Positions 15,733 to 22,182 of a stretch of DNA of 22,182 nt are shown in pieces. Below the pieces are notes generated by a model. That model had not been told where the DNA came from, ran no database searches, and worked only from the letters and a program-made list of their open reading frames with translations. Source of the DNA: JBEIJQ01 sp040380145 (GTDB taxonomy: Bacteria; Bacteroidota; Bacteroidia; Chitinophagales; Saprospiraceae). The stretch is from contig JBEIJQ010000034.1 of NCBI GenBank assembly GCA_040380145.1, positions 1 through 22,182 of the forward strand, in the 5' to 3' direction. The position numbers and the translations under genes are program-made. How positions within the stretch are numbered: the stretch's first letter is position 1; the number at the start of each line of letters is the position of its first letter.

Positions 15733-16392
15733 ATGACCGCCCGCACACTGATCGCCGATATCCCGCCCCTGACGCCCTACGATTCCGTGGAGATGGCAAA
15801 GGACTGGATGCTCGACTACCATGTCCGCCATTTGCCCGTGGTGGATACGGGCATTTTGCTCGGCATCGTTACCGAAGAACAGTGCTGGGACGCGGAAACC
15901 CAAGAGCAAACGCTCCAGCAGGCCGGGTTTTCCGAGCGATTGGTCGCCGTCCACGAAGGCCAACACCTGTTCGAAGCCCTGCGCCTGTTCGGCGAATACC
16001 ACCTGACCACGCTGCCCGTGCTCAACGCCGAAGGACGCTACATCGGCCTGATCACGCTCGACAGCCTCCTGCGCGGCTTCGCCCAAATGGCGGCCGTCAC
16101 CCAGCCCGGCGGCATCCTCGTGCTGTCGCTCGAGCCGCGCAACTACTCGCTGTCCGAACTGGCCCGCTTGATCGAATCGGAAAACGCCCATGTACTGGGC
16201 TGTTTCGTGTCCTCGCCTTACGGCGCGGAAAAAATGGAAATAACGCTGAAGATCAGCAAGCAAGATCTGAAACACATCGCCGCGACCCTCGAACGGTTCG
16301 GTTATTCGATCGTGTATTCTTTTTACGAATCCGATTATTTGGACACGCTGAAAGATCGATACGATCTGCTGATCAATTACATGAAAATGTGA
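15733..16392 (+). CDS. CBS-domain pair with C-terminal ACT-like domain
   Basis: A 219-residue soluble protein, likely a nucleotide- or ligand-sensing regulator. Two CBS motifs are visible. The first, about 1-55, reads IADIPPLTPYDSVEMAKDWM ... VRHLPVVDTGILLGIVTEEQ. The second, about 68-118, reads RLVAVHEGQHLFEALRLFGE ... LTTLPVLNAEGRYIGLIT. CBS pairs bind adenosyl ligands such as AMP or ATP. Residues about 127-198 (GGILVLSLEPRNYSLSELAR ... LERFGYSIVYSF) look like an ACT fold. This layout resembles AcuB-type proteins. No enzyme or transporter domain is attached, so the target is unknown. It ends 49 bases from the convergent UbiA gene. The ATG at 15733 follows a plausible promoter and gives a complete first CBS motif. 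Confidence 0.85.
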   Translation: MTARTLIADIPPLTPYDSVEMAKDWMLDYHVRHLPVVDTGILLGIVTEEQCWDAETQEQTLQQAGFSERLVAVHEGQHLFEALRLFGEYHLTTLPVLNAEGRYIGLITLDSLLRGFAQMAAVTQPGGILVLSLEPRNYSLSELARLIESENAHVLGCFVSSPYGAEKMEITLKISKQDLKHIAATLERFGYSIVYSFYESDYLDTLKDRYDLLINYMKM

Positions 16393-16441
16393 GCCGCTCG
16401 GGGTGCGGGCCGCAAAAGTTTCGAATCGCGCCTCGACCGCT

Positions 16442-17515
16442 TCAGCGCTTGTCCATCCACCCGAACCGTCCCTTTCTGTATGCCCGCAAGTGGACCCTCA
16501 AGTCGTGCAGGTTGCGGCCGATCATGACGAGGCCGCGTCGAAGGAGTTTCAGTGCCATGGGAACGACGGCCAATACGGCCAGCAGCCACCAAACGGGCAA
16601 TCGGTGCAGTCCGACGAAAACCCCGGCCGCCAAATGGGGAAGCCAGCCTTCGTAAAAATCGTTGGGCAAGAACCAGAACTTGTCGTACAGCCGCTGCCAG
16701 CGCGTTCCGAGGTCCCACCAGAGGCCGATGGACAGCCATTGCAGGCCCATAAACGCCACGAAACCCCAGAGCGGCAGGCTTGACCAAGGGGCAAGGGCGA
16801 CCAGCAGGGCGAAAAAAAGCAGCCATTCCAGCGGCAACAGCACCCGGTTGATCATCAGGGCAACGATCGCCCCGCCGTATTTCACCACAAAAGTCCGCTC
16901 GCCGGCACGCTTGTCGCCGGCCCGATCCGAAATTTGGTGCAACAGGATGTTGCGCACTCCCTTGGCCATCGACCAACACGACCAGAGCACCAAAAAAGCC
17001 ACGGTTCCCACGGTGGAAACCGCTACCGTTTCGGGCCAAAACAGTGCCAGCGTGAGCCATCCGGGCAACAGGTGGCCGTAGGCCATGTCGCACAGCACGC
17101 CGAGCAGCGGCCGCGTTTTCAAGCGCAACGGCGGGACGGAATAGGCCGCGAGGCAGCCCGTCAGCAACAGCCACAAAGCAAAAGCGGTCGGGGCCGCCGG
17201 GGCCAGCCACCGCCACGGCGCGGCGCCCAGCAGCAACAGCGCGAGCAGCACCACGGCCCGCCCGATCGGCGAGGCATTTGCGGCGAGATTCTTTTTGCCG
17301 GCACGGCGGTCCGTCGCGATGTCGGTACAGTCGTTGAGCCAATACCCAAAAGCGGCGGTGCCCACGAGACTGGCCAAAAAAGCCGCGGTGCGCCACAACA
17401 GTTCGGGCCAGACCGGCGCGGGGCCGATCGCCGACGCGAAAATCGCGGTGCCGATCAACGGGGCCGCGATGTGCGGCCACCAGACCAAAGAGCGGAATGG
17501 CAGGGCAAAACGCAT
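16442..17515 (-). CDS. UbiA-superfamily membrane prenyltransferase
   Basis: A membrane enzyme that joins a prenyl diphosphate to an aromatic or other acceptor, as in quinone, heme O or chlorophyll-type synthesis. With the start at 17515 it has 357 residues and about eight or nine hydrophobic helices. The first Asp-rich motif is NDCTDIATD (61-69), matching NDxxDxxxD. The second is ISDRAGDKRAGERT (195-208), matching DxxxDxxxGxxT. YSVPPLRLK (125-133) is a further family hallmark. The C-terminus carries a basic tail of about 30 residues (LVMIGRNLHDLRVHLRAYRK) not typical of UbiA or MenA, and the protein is longer than the usual 290-300. The substrate is not assignable. Earlier in-frame starts add a non-membrane extension. 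pntB lies upstream on the same strand, 229 bases away and separated by palindromes. Confidence 0.87.
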   Translation of the reverse strand: MRFALPFRSLVWWPHIAAPLIGTAIFASAIGPAPVWPELLWRTAAFLASLVGTAAFGYWLNDCTDIATDRRAGKKNLAANASPIGRAVVLLALLLLGAAPWRWLAPAAPTAFALWLLLTGCLAAYSVPPLRLKTRPLLGVLCDMAYGHLLPGWLTLALFWPETVAVSTVGTVAFLVLWSCWSMAKGVRNILLHQISDRAGDKRAGERTFVVKYGGAIVALMINRVLLPLEWLLFFALLVALAPWSSLPLWGFVAFMGLQWLSIGLWWDLGTRWQRLYDKFWFLPNDFYEGWLPHLAAGVFVGLHRLPVWWLLAVLAVVPMALKLLRRGLVMIGRNLHDLRVHLRAYRKGRFGWMDKR

Positions 17516-17703
17516 GTGTACAATGGCGGGGGCTGCAAAAAACAGCATTTTTGGGCGGAAAAAGAAAACGGACGACCCCCTCCGATCGGCCCGCTCCACC
17601 GGTCGGGAACGCGGACGATGCCCCTCAGAAACTTCGGATTGTTATCGATCGGCGGCTTTCCCCATTTGTTCGGGCTAAAAAAAAATTCCTTTTCGGGGGG
17701 TCT

Positions 17704-17717
17704 TTTTTTCGAAAAAA
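17704..17717. repeat. T/A palindrome, copy 5
   Basis: TTTTTTCGAAAAAA is a perfect 14-base palindrome in the gap between pntB and the UbiA gene. It is 13 bases from a second identical core (17731-17744). Confidence 0.7.
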
Positions 17718-17730
17718 CAGAAGAAAAATT

Positions 17731-17744
17731 TTTTTTCGAAAAAA
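17731..17744. repeat. T/A palindrome abutting the pntB stop, copy 6
   Basis: An identical TTTTTTCGAAAAAA core directly touches the pntB stop codon (17745-17747). The tandem pair probably lies in the pntB transcript's 3' untranslated region and could end transcription before the UbiA gene. Confidence 0.7.
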
Positions 17745-19169
17745 TCACAGCGATTTCACCTCGTTCACCAGAGCTTGTAGAGAGGCCTTGGCATCGCCGA
17801 ACAGCATTTTGGTCTTGGGGTGGAAAAACAGTTCGTTTTCGATGCCCGCGTAACCCGACCGCATGGATCTTTTGAGCACGATCACGTTTTTGGCGTCGTG
17901 GACGCGCAGGATGGGCATTCCGTAGATGGGGCTGGAAGGGTCGTCGAGGGCAGCGGGATTGACCACATCGTTGGCGCCGACCACCACGGCCACATCGCAT
18001 TGGGCGAGCATTTCGTTGGCCTCGTCCAGGTCTATCAACTTGGGGTAGGGCACGTTGGCTTCGGCCAGCAGGACGTTCATGTGGCCGGGCATCCGTCCCG
18101 CCACGGGGTGGATGGCGTACTTCACGTCCACACCGTTGGCCTCCAGCAGATCGTCGAGCTCGCGGCAGATCTTTTGGGCCTGTGCCACGGCCAACCCATA
18201 GCCAGGCACGATGACCACCGAGTTGGAATAGTTGAGCATCACCGAGGCGTCGGTGACGGAAACCTCCTTGACCACCTGGTCGCCGGACGCTTTTTTGGCC
18301 TCGCCGCCGCCGCCGAAACTGCCGATGAGCACATTGAGCAGGGAACGGTTCATCGCCTTGCACATCAGCAGCGTGAGAATGGTGCCCGAGGCGCCGACCA
18401 AAATGCCGCCGACGAGCATGGCTTTGTTGTCGTAGATCAGACCAGCCGCCGCGGCGGTCATGCCCGTGAAAGAGTTCAGCAGCGAGATCACCACCGGCAT
18501 GTCGGCCCCACCGATGGGCGCCACGAAGGAAACCCCGTAGAACAAGGCCGCGACCATCAGCACCATGCCCAGCAGATAGGTGCGCTCGCCCCCGAAAAAG
18601 GCCGCGTAGCCCATCAGACCGACCAGCCCGGTCAGCAGCACGAGGTTGAACATCTGGTGAAAAGGCAGCGTCAGCGTGCTGTCCTTTACCAGTTCTTCCA
18701 ATTTGGCATAGGCCAACAGGCTGCCCGAAAAGGCGACGGCGCCAAAAAACAAGGTGAAGAGGATGACCGACAGCGCAAAAGCGCCGTGTCCGCCGTGCGC
18801 GTCCGCGCAGACCACCTGCAGCTCGATGGCGGCCAGCAACATGGCGCAGGCACCGCCGAGGCCGTTGAACAACGATACCATCTGGGGCATGGCCGTCATT
18901 TTGACGCGGCGTGCCACCAACCATCCCACGATCGATCCAAAGCCGATGGCCCCCACGATGAGCGCCAGTTTGGCCGGCTCGCGGCTCGTGCGCCCGGGCA
19001 CACCGGAGTCGTACAGCAGCAGCGTGCCCACGATCGCGAGGCCCATGCCCACGGCCGCGATCAGGTTTCCCCTACGAGCCGTTTCGGGGTGCCCGAGCAT
19101 TTTCAGTCCCAAAATGAAGGTGACCGAAGAAAACAGATAGATAATGTTCAGAATCAGTGCAGAGTCCAT
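17745..19169 (-). CDS. pntB: NAD(P) transhydrogenase subunit beta
   Basis: The membrane and NADP(H)-binding subunit of proton-translocating transhydrogenase, which uses the proton gradient to drive hydride transfer from NADH to NADP+. The 474-residue protein opens with about nine membrane helices (residues 5-270, including PIGGADMPVVISLLNSFTG). The soluble domain III contains PGYGLAVAQAQ (322-332), HPVAGRMPGHMNVLLAEANV (354-373), VGANDVVNPAA (397-407) and LKRSMRSGYAG (432-442), all hallmark NADP-binding segments. The length is normal and the gene looks intact. pntA, normally adjacent, is not on either side here, so the alpha subunit must be encoded elsewhere. The start at 19169 gives a hydrophobic N-terminus as expected. 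Confidence 0.96.
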   Translation of the reverse strand: MDSALILNIIYLFSSVTFILGLKMLGHPETARRGNLIAAVGMGLAIVGTLLLYDSGVPGRTSREPAKLALIVGAIGFGSIVGWLVARRVKMTAMPQMVSLFNGLGGACAMLLAAIELQVVCADAHGGHGAFALSVILFTLFFGAVAFSGSLLAYAKLEELVKDSTLTLPFHQMFNLVLLTGLVGLMGYAAFFGGERTYLLGMVLMVAALFYGVSFVAPIGGADMPVVISLLNSFTGMTAAAAGLIYDNKAMLVGGILVGASGTILTLLMCKAMNRSLLNVLIGSFGGGGEAKKASGDQVVKEVSVTDASVMLNYSNSVVIVPGYGLAVAQAQKICRELDDLLEANGVDVKYAIHPVAGRMPGHMNVLLAEANVPYPKLIDLDEANEMLAQCDVAVVVGANDVVNPAALDDPSSPIYGMPILRVHDAKNVIVLKRSMRSGYAGIENELFFHPKTKMLFGDAKASLQALVNEVKSL

Positions 19170-19342
19170 GGTGCAAAGGAAAGGTTGGTCGGTTCTTCTT
19201 GCTGATACTTACATCGGGCCAAGATAGCGAAAATTCCGCTAACGGGCCCGGGCGCAGACAAACAGACCTTGGAAAAGGGTAATTTCGCGGTCGGCGGTTC
19301 GGCATCGGATGCCGTTTTCCGTTTTTTTAAAATCCTTCTCTT

Positions 19343-21919
19343 ATGTCCAAGGCTCCCTTTCCACTTTTCGCCTGCTTTTGCCTGTTTGCGGGCTTCCTTT
19401 TCCTGTCCGGCCCCTCTTTTCTTTTTTTCAGAGAAAAAAAACAGGACAGACTGAGACCCGAGGAGGAATTCATGCTCAACCGCCAGTATCCCGACGCGGC
19501 CGTGCCCTTGGCGGCCTATCGCCGAGGGCTGCAACAGGCGCGGCAATCGGTTTATCTGCGCGGCGGACAGGCGGGATTCAACGAGCCTTGGACCGTGGAA
19601 GGACCGGGCAATATCGGGGCCCGCATCAATGCCATCGCCGTGCACCCCACCGATGAAAACATCCAGTACGTAGGCTTTTCCCGCGGAGGGGTCTGGAAAA
19701 CCACCGACGGCGGGCAGCAGTGGGAGCCCGTTTTCGACGGACAGTTGTTCGGCACCATCGCACACATCGCCCTCGCGCCCAACGACCCCAACACCGTTTA
19801 TGTGGCCACCGGCGACCCCAACATCGGCGGTTATTACTACATCGGCGACGGCCTCTACCGCTCTACCGACGGCGGGGCCACTTGGACCCACCTCGGCCTC
19901 GCCGACCAGCGCATTTTGTCCAAAATCGTGATCGACCCCTCCGACCCCGACCGCTTGTATGTCGGCGCCATGGGCAACCCCTCCGCCCGCGACCAGCAAC
20001 GGGGCGTTTACTGCAGCACGGACGGCGGTCAGACCTGGACCCAAAGCCTGTTCGTGGACATCGACGCGGGCATCATCGACCTCGTGATGGACCCGTTCGA
20101 TCCGCAGACCCTGTACGCCGCTTCTTGGAACCGCTTCCGGACCACCTACGAAAGTTATGTGGACGGCGACGACGCGCGCATCTGGAAGACCACCGACGGC
20201 GGGCAGACCTGGAACATGTTGCAGGGCGGGTTGCCGATCGCCGATCTGGGCCGCATCGGCCTGGCCGTTTCGGAACGGACGCCCGGCCTCCTGTACGCTA
20301 TGTACCTCGACACCGACGACCAACTGTACGACATCTTCAAAACCACCGATGGCGGCAACTCGTGGACGGTCGTGCCCACCGAGACCAACGGCCTGCCGCC
20401 CGACGCACTGGGCGGTTTCGGGTGGTATTTCGGCAAATTGCGCATCGGGCCCAACAGCGACGACGAACTCCACCTGCTCGGCGTGGACCTGCACAGCACC
20501 TACGACGGCGGCAACTCCTGGGCCATGACCACCCCGCCCTGGTGGACCTACGATGTGCACTCCGACAAGCACGACCTAGTGTGGACGCCGTCCGGCGCCA
20601 TGCTGCTGGCCACCGACGGCGGGCTTTACCGCTCGACCGACAACGGCCAGACATGGACCGATGCCGAGAACATCCCCACTACCCAGTTTTACCGCGTGGC
20701 ACACAACCCTCACCGCCCGCAGGATTACTTCGGCGGGGCGCAGGACAACGGTTCCACCGGCGGCAACGCATCAGATCCCAACGGATGGTCACGGATCTAC
20801 GGCGGCGACGGCTTCCAAATGGCTTTCCGGCCCGACAATCCCGACATCTGGTACGCCGAGACCCAAAACGGCAACATCGCCGCCTCGCCCGACGGCGGAC
20901 AGGTTTTTTACCCCGCCGTGGACGGATTTTGGTCACAGGAAAGAAAAGGCTGGGACATGCCCTACTTCGTTTCCGTGCACGATCCGGATGTGCTGTTCGC
21001 CGGCGGACAAGCCGTTTACCGCAGCACAGCCGGCCCCTTCCCTTTTTGGGAACCGATCAGTCCCACTTTGACCGACAGCGTGCGCTTCCGCCGGGGCGGG
21101 CACGTGATCACCGCCCTGTCGCAGTCGCCGCGCAACCCCGCAGTGCTGTACGCCGGCACCTCCGACGGCAACCTGTGGCGCACCTTGGACGGCGGGGCCA
21201 CTTGGGACAGCCTCCACCAGAACGGGCTGCCCGATCGCTATGTGAGCAGCGTGCACGCGTCGCCGAACACCGACGGAACGGTGTTCGCCACCTTCACGGG
21301 ATACCGCGAAAACGACTACCAGCCCCATCTGTTCCGTTCGCTGGATTACGGCGGCACTTGGACCGACATCGGCGCGGGCCTGCCCCAGTTGAGCGCCAAC
21401 GACCTGTTCGTCCTGCCGCATTACGGTGATTCGGCCCTGTTCGTGGCCCTGGACGCCGGCGTTTATGGCAGCACCGATGCCGGTAGCACTTGGGAGCGCT
21501 TGGGCAGCAACATGCCGTTGGTGGCCACCTTCGACCTCGGGTTCAATCCCGCCACCCTGCGTTTGGTGGCCGGCACCCACGCGCGTTCGATCCAGACCTA
21601 TCCGCTCGAAGCCATCTTCCCCGATCTGTCGCTCCTCACCGGCCGGCCCGCGTCCGTGAACGCCGGTGACAATGCCCTGCGGATCTGGCCGCAGCCGGTG
21701 AGTGACAGGTTGTTCTGCTCGTTTGCACACCCGGGCGGCCCGGCCGCCGAATTGACGGTTTTCGACATCGGCGGGCGCATCGTGCACCGACAGGAAGTAT
21801 CCGGAGCCGGCCATACCGAAACCTCGGTGGAAACGGCCGGGCTACCCGCCGGGGTGTATTTCCTGCGCATCGCCGCGGGCAATTTCCGCCGCTGCGAAAA
21901 ATTCGTCAAGACCCGATAG
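19343..21919 (+). CDS. T9SS type A secreted Asp-box (BNR/sortilin-like) repeat protein
   Basis: An 858-residue secreted protein built of beta-propeller repeats. Eleven Asp-box motifs (S/T-x-D-G-G-x-x-W) are visible near 120, 174, 225, 283, 334, 386, 431, 515, 614, 666 and 710, with KTTDGGQQW, RSTDGGATW and CSTDGGQTW as examples. The spacing of about 45-58 residues fits two or more VPS10/sortilin- or xyloglucanase-like propellers. Residues 776-858 form a type A sorting domain (RIWPQPVSDRLFCSF, LTVFDIGGRIV, GLPAGVYFLRI, EKFVKTR). The N-terminus has a hydrophobic stretch (7-29) but no neat cleavage site, and its end is encoded by a T/A hairpin. Glycan binding or hydrolysis is possible, but I cannot identify a catalytic acid pair. 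The ATG at 19343 is favoured because export needs a signal. A canonical terminator follows. Confidence 0.92.
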   Translation: MSKAPFPLFACFCLFAGFLFLSGPSFLFFREKKQDRLRPEEEFMLNRQYPDAAVPLAAYRRGLQQARQSVYLRGGQAGFNEPWTVEGPGNIGARINAIAVHPTDENIQYVGFSRGGVWKTTDGGQQWEPVFDGQLFGTIAHIALAPNDPNTVYVATGDPNIGGYYYIGDGLYRSTDGGATWTHLGLADQRILSKIVIDPSDPDRLYVGAMGNPSARDQQRGVYCSTDGGQTWTQSLFVDIDAGIIDLVMDPFDPQTLYAASWNRFRTTYESYVDGDDARIWKTTDGGQTWNMLQGGLPIADLGRIGLAVSERTPGLLYAMYLDTDDQLYDIFKTTDGGNSWTVVPTETNGLPPDALGGFGWYFGKLRIGPNSDDELHLLGVDLHSTYDGGNSWAMTTPPWWTYDVHSDKHDLVWTPSGAMLLATDGGLYRSTDNGQTWTDAENIPTTQFYRVAHNPHRPQDYFGGAQDNGSTGGNASDPNGWSRIYGGDGFQMAFRPDNPDIWYAETQNGNIAASPDGGQVFYPAVDGFWSQERKGWDMPYFVSVHDPDVLFAGGQAVYRSTAGPFPFWEPISPTLTDSVRFRRGGHVITALSQSPRNPAVLYAGTSDGNLWRTLDGGATWDSLHQNGLPDRYVSSVHASPNTDGTVFATFTGYRENDYQPHLFRSLDYGGTWTDIGAGLPQLSANDLFVLPHYGDSALFVALDAGVYGSTDAGSTWERLGSNMPLVATFDLGFNPATLRLVAGTHARSIQTYPLEAIFPDLSLLTGRPASVNAGDNALRIWPQPVSDRLFCSFAHPGGPAAELTVFDIGGRIVHRQEVSGAGHTETSVETAGLPAGVYFLRIAAGNFRRCEKFVKTR
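19401..19446. repeat. T/A hairpin inside the 5' coding region, copy 7
   Basis: An inner stem TTTTTTTC (19422-19429) / GAAAAAAA (19433-19440) with loop AGA is flanked by TCCTGT (19401-19406) and ACAGGA (19441-19446). It encodes SGPSFLFFREKKQD of the Asp-box protein, just after the hydrophobic signal core. It resembles the intergenic palindromes of this window but lies within a reading frame. Confidence 0.65.
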
Positions 21920-21930
21920 TCCCTTGGATC

Positions 21931-21951
21931 GGCTCTTCCGAGCCTTTTTTT
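21931..21951 (+). terminator. Intrinsic terminator of the Asp-box protein gene
   Basis: GGCTC and GAGCC pair around TTCC and are followed directly by seven T. It begins 12 bases after the stop at 21919. This is the only textbook rho-independent terminator in the window. Confidence 0.88.
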
Positions 21952-21954
21952 GCT

Positions 21955-21968
21955 TTTTTTTAAAAAAA
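21955..21968. repeat. T/A palindrome, copy 8
   Basis: TTTTTTTAAAAAAA directly follows the terminator, without the central C(C)G of the other copies. It may assist termination from either side. Confidence 0.5.
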
Positions 21969-22182
21969 TTTCCCCCATCGGGAACTAAAAACGGCACTCC
22001 TTCGGTTACTGGTGCGTCTTAGGACACCTGCAAGGCCGGCCCCCTTTGGACGCTTTGACCAGATCCCTCCTAAACCATTGTTTTTACCAGGATCTCCCCA
22101 ATGGAGGCCCGATCTACCGTCGCTCTTTGCGCAGCCCGGATTTTTTACAGCGCTTCTTAACATAGACGAAACCGAAACAAAC
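21969..22182. other. Unassigned 3' end of window
   Basis: No gene is supported here. A 67-codon frame on the minus strand (21960-22163) and a 19-codon frame on the plus strand (22101-22160, MEARSTVALCAARIFYSAS) are open, but neither has a promoter or a recognisable product. GCGTC (22015-22019) and GACGC (22050-22054) could pair across about 30 bases, too weak to call an RNA. It may be the leader of a gene beyond the window. Confidence 0.3.

Noticed and set aside
19461..19474. AGGAGG followed by an ATG at 19472, an apparent internal start for the Asp-box protein
   Set aside because: Bacteroidota rarely rely on Shine-Dalgarno sequences, and this start would remove the hydrophobic segment a type IX cargo needs for export. 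The sequence also encodes Pro-Glu-Glu-Glu in frame.
19700..21500. Recurring ACCGACGGCGGG-like DNA in the Asp-box gene as a tandem or CRISPR-like repeat
   Set aside because: The spacing is irregular and the repeats are in frame and encode Asp-box motifs, so this is a protein repeat.
21960..22163. 67-codon minus-strand frame at the window end
   Set aside because: No recognisable motif, no promoter element, and it runs into the T/A palindrome and terminator region.

Overview
This window looks like chromosomal DNA from a GC-rich member of the Bacteroidota, probably Saprospiria-like. Three things point that way. There are two type IX secretion cargo proteins, one ending in a gliding-motility/CHU_C (type B) domain and one in a type A sorting domain. 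The first also has the mature N-terminus beginning THNRAGEITY, which I associate with Saprospiraceae surface proteins. Several genes have a TAnnTTTG promoter element, the Bacteroidota -7 consensus, and almost none has a Shine-Dalgarno sequence. The assignment to class is inference; no rRNA or tRNA gene is present.

Layout: (1) 2-1786 is the 3' part of a fused ATPase-permease ABC transporter, cut by the window edge. (2) 1787-2054 is an intergenic stretch full of T/A palindromes. (3) 2055-4628 is topA, convergent with a short FAH-family hydrolase (4692-5315, minus). (4) The hydrolase shares a palindromic divergent promoter region with an outer-membrane-like protein (5413-6255, plus). (5) 6405-7397 is a sugar-1-phosphate nucleotidyltransferase. 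(6) 7475-8746 is a two-gene unit: a 105-residue unknown protein and a coiled-coil protein with an internal duplication. (7) 8765-11491 (minus) is a large type B T9SS surface protein. (8) 11775-13181 is lpdA, followed by a KdsC-like HAD phosphatase and a NeuB-like synthase seven bases apart, then a membrane fatty acid hydroxylase/sterol desaturase family protein and a CBS-ACT protein. (9) On the minus strand come a UbiA prenyltransferase and a pntB without pntA. (10) 19343-21919 is a T9SS type A protein with eleven Asp-box repeats, ended by a canonical terminator. (11) The last ~230 bases hold no gene I can support.

Most of the window is housekeeping metabolism (topoisomerase, lipoamide dehydrogenase, transhydrogenase) mixed with cell-surface functions. 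The clearest pathway is the phosphatase/synthase pair. It has the arrangement expected for making a nonulosonic acid (KDN- or sialic-acid-like) through a 9-phosphate intermediate. The nucleotidyltransferase could supply an activated sugar for surface polysaccharide, but nothing physically links it to that pair.

The least ordinary feature is a dispersed set of short perfect or near-perfect palindromes of the form T6-8 C(C)G A6-8, some with longer complementary arms. They occur at 3' ends, between divergent genes (one with 20-bp perfect arms) and once inside the first codons of a secreted protein, so they are not all simple terminators. I found no CRISPR array, insertion sequence, prophage or convincing new defence system.
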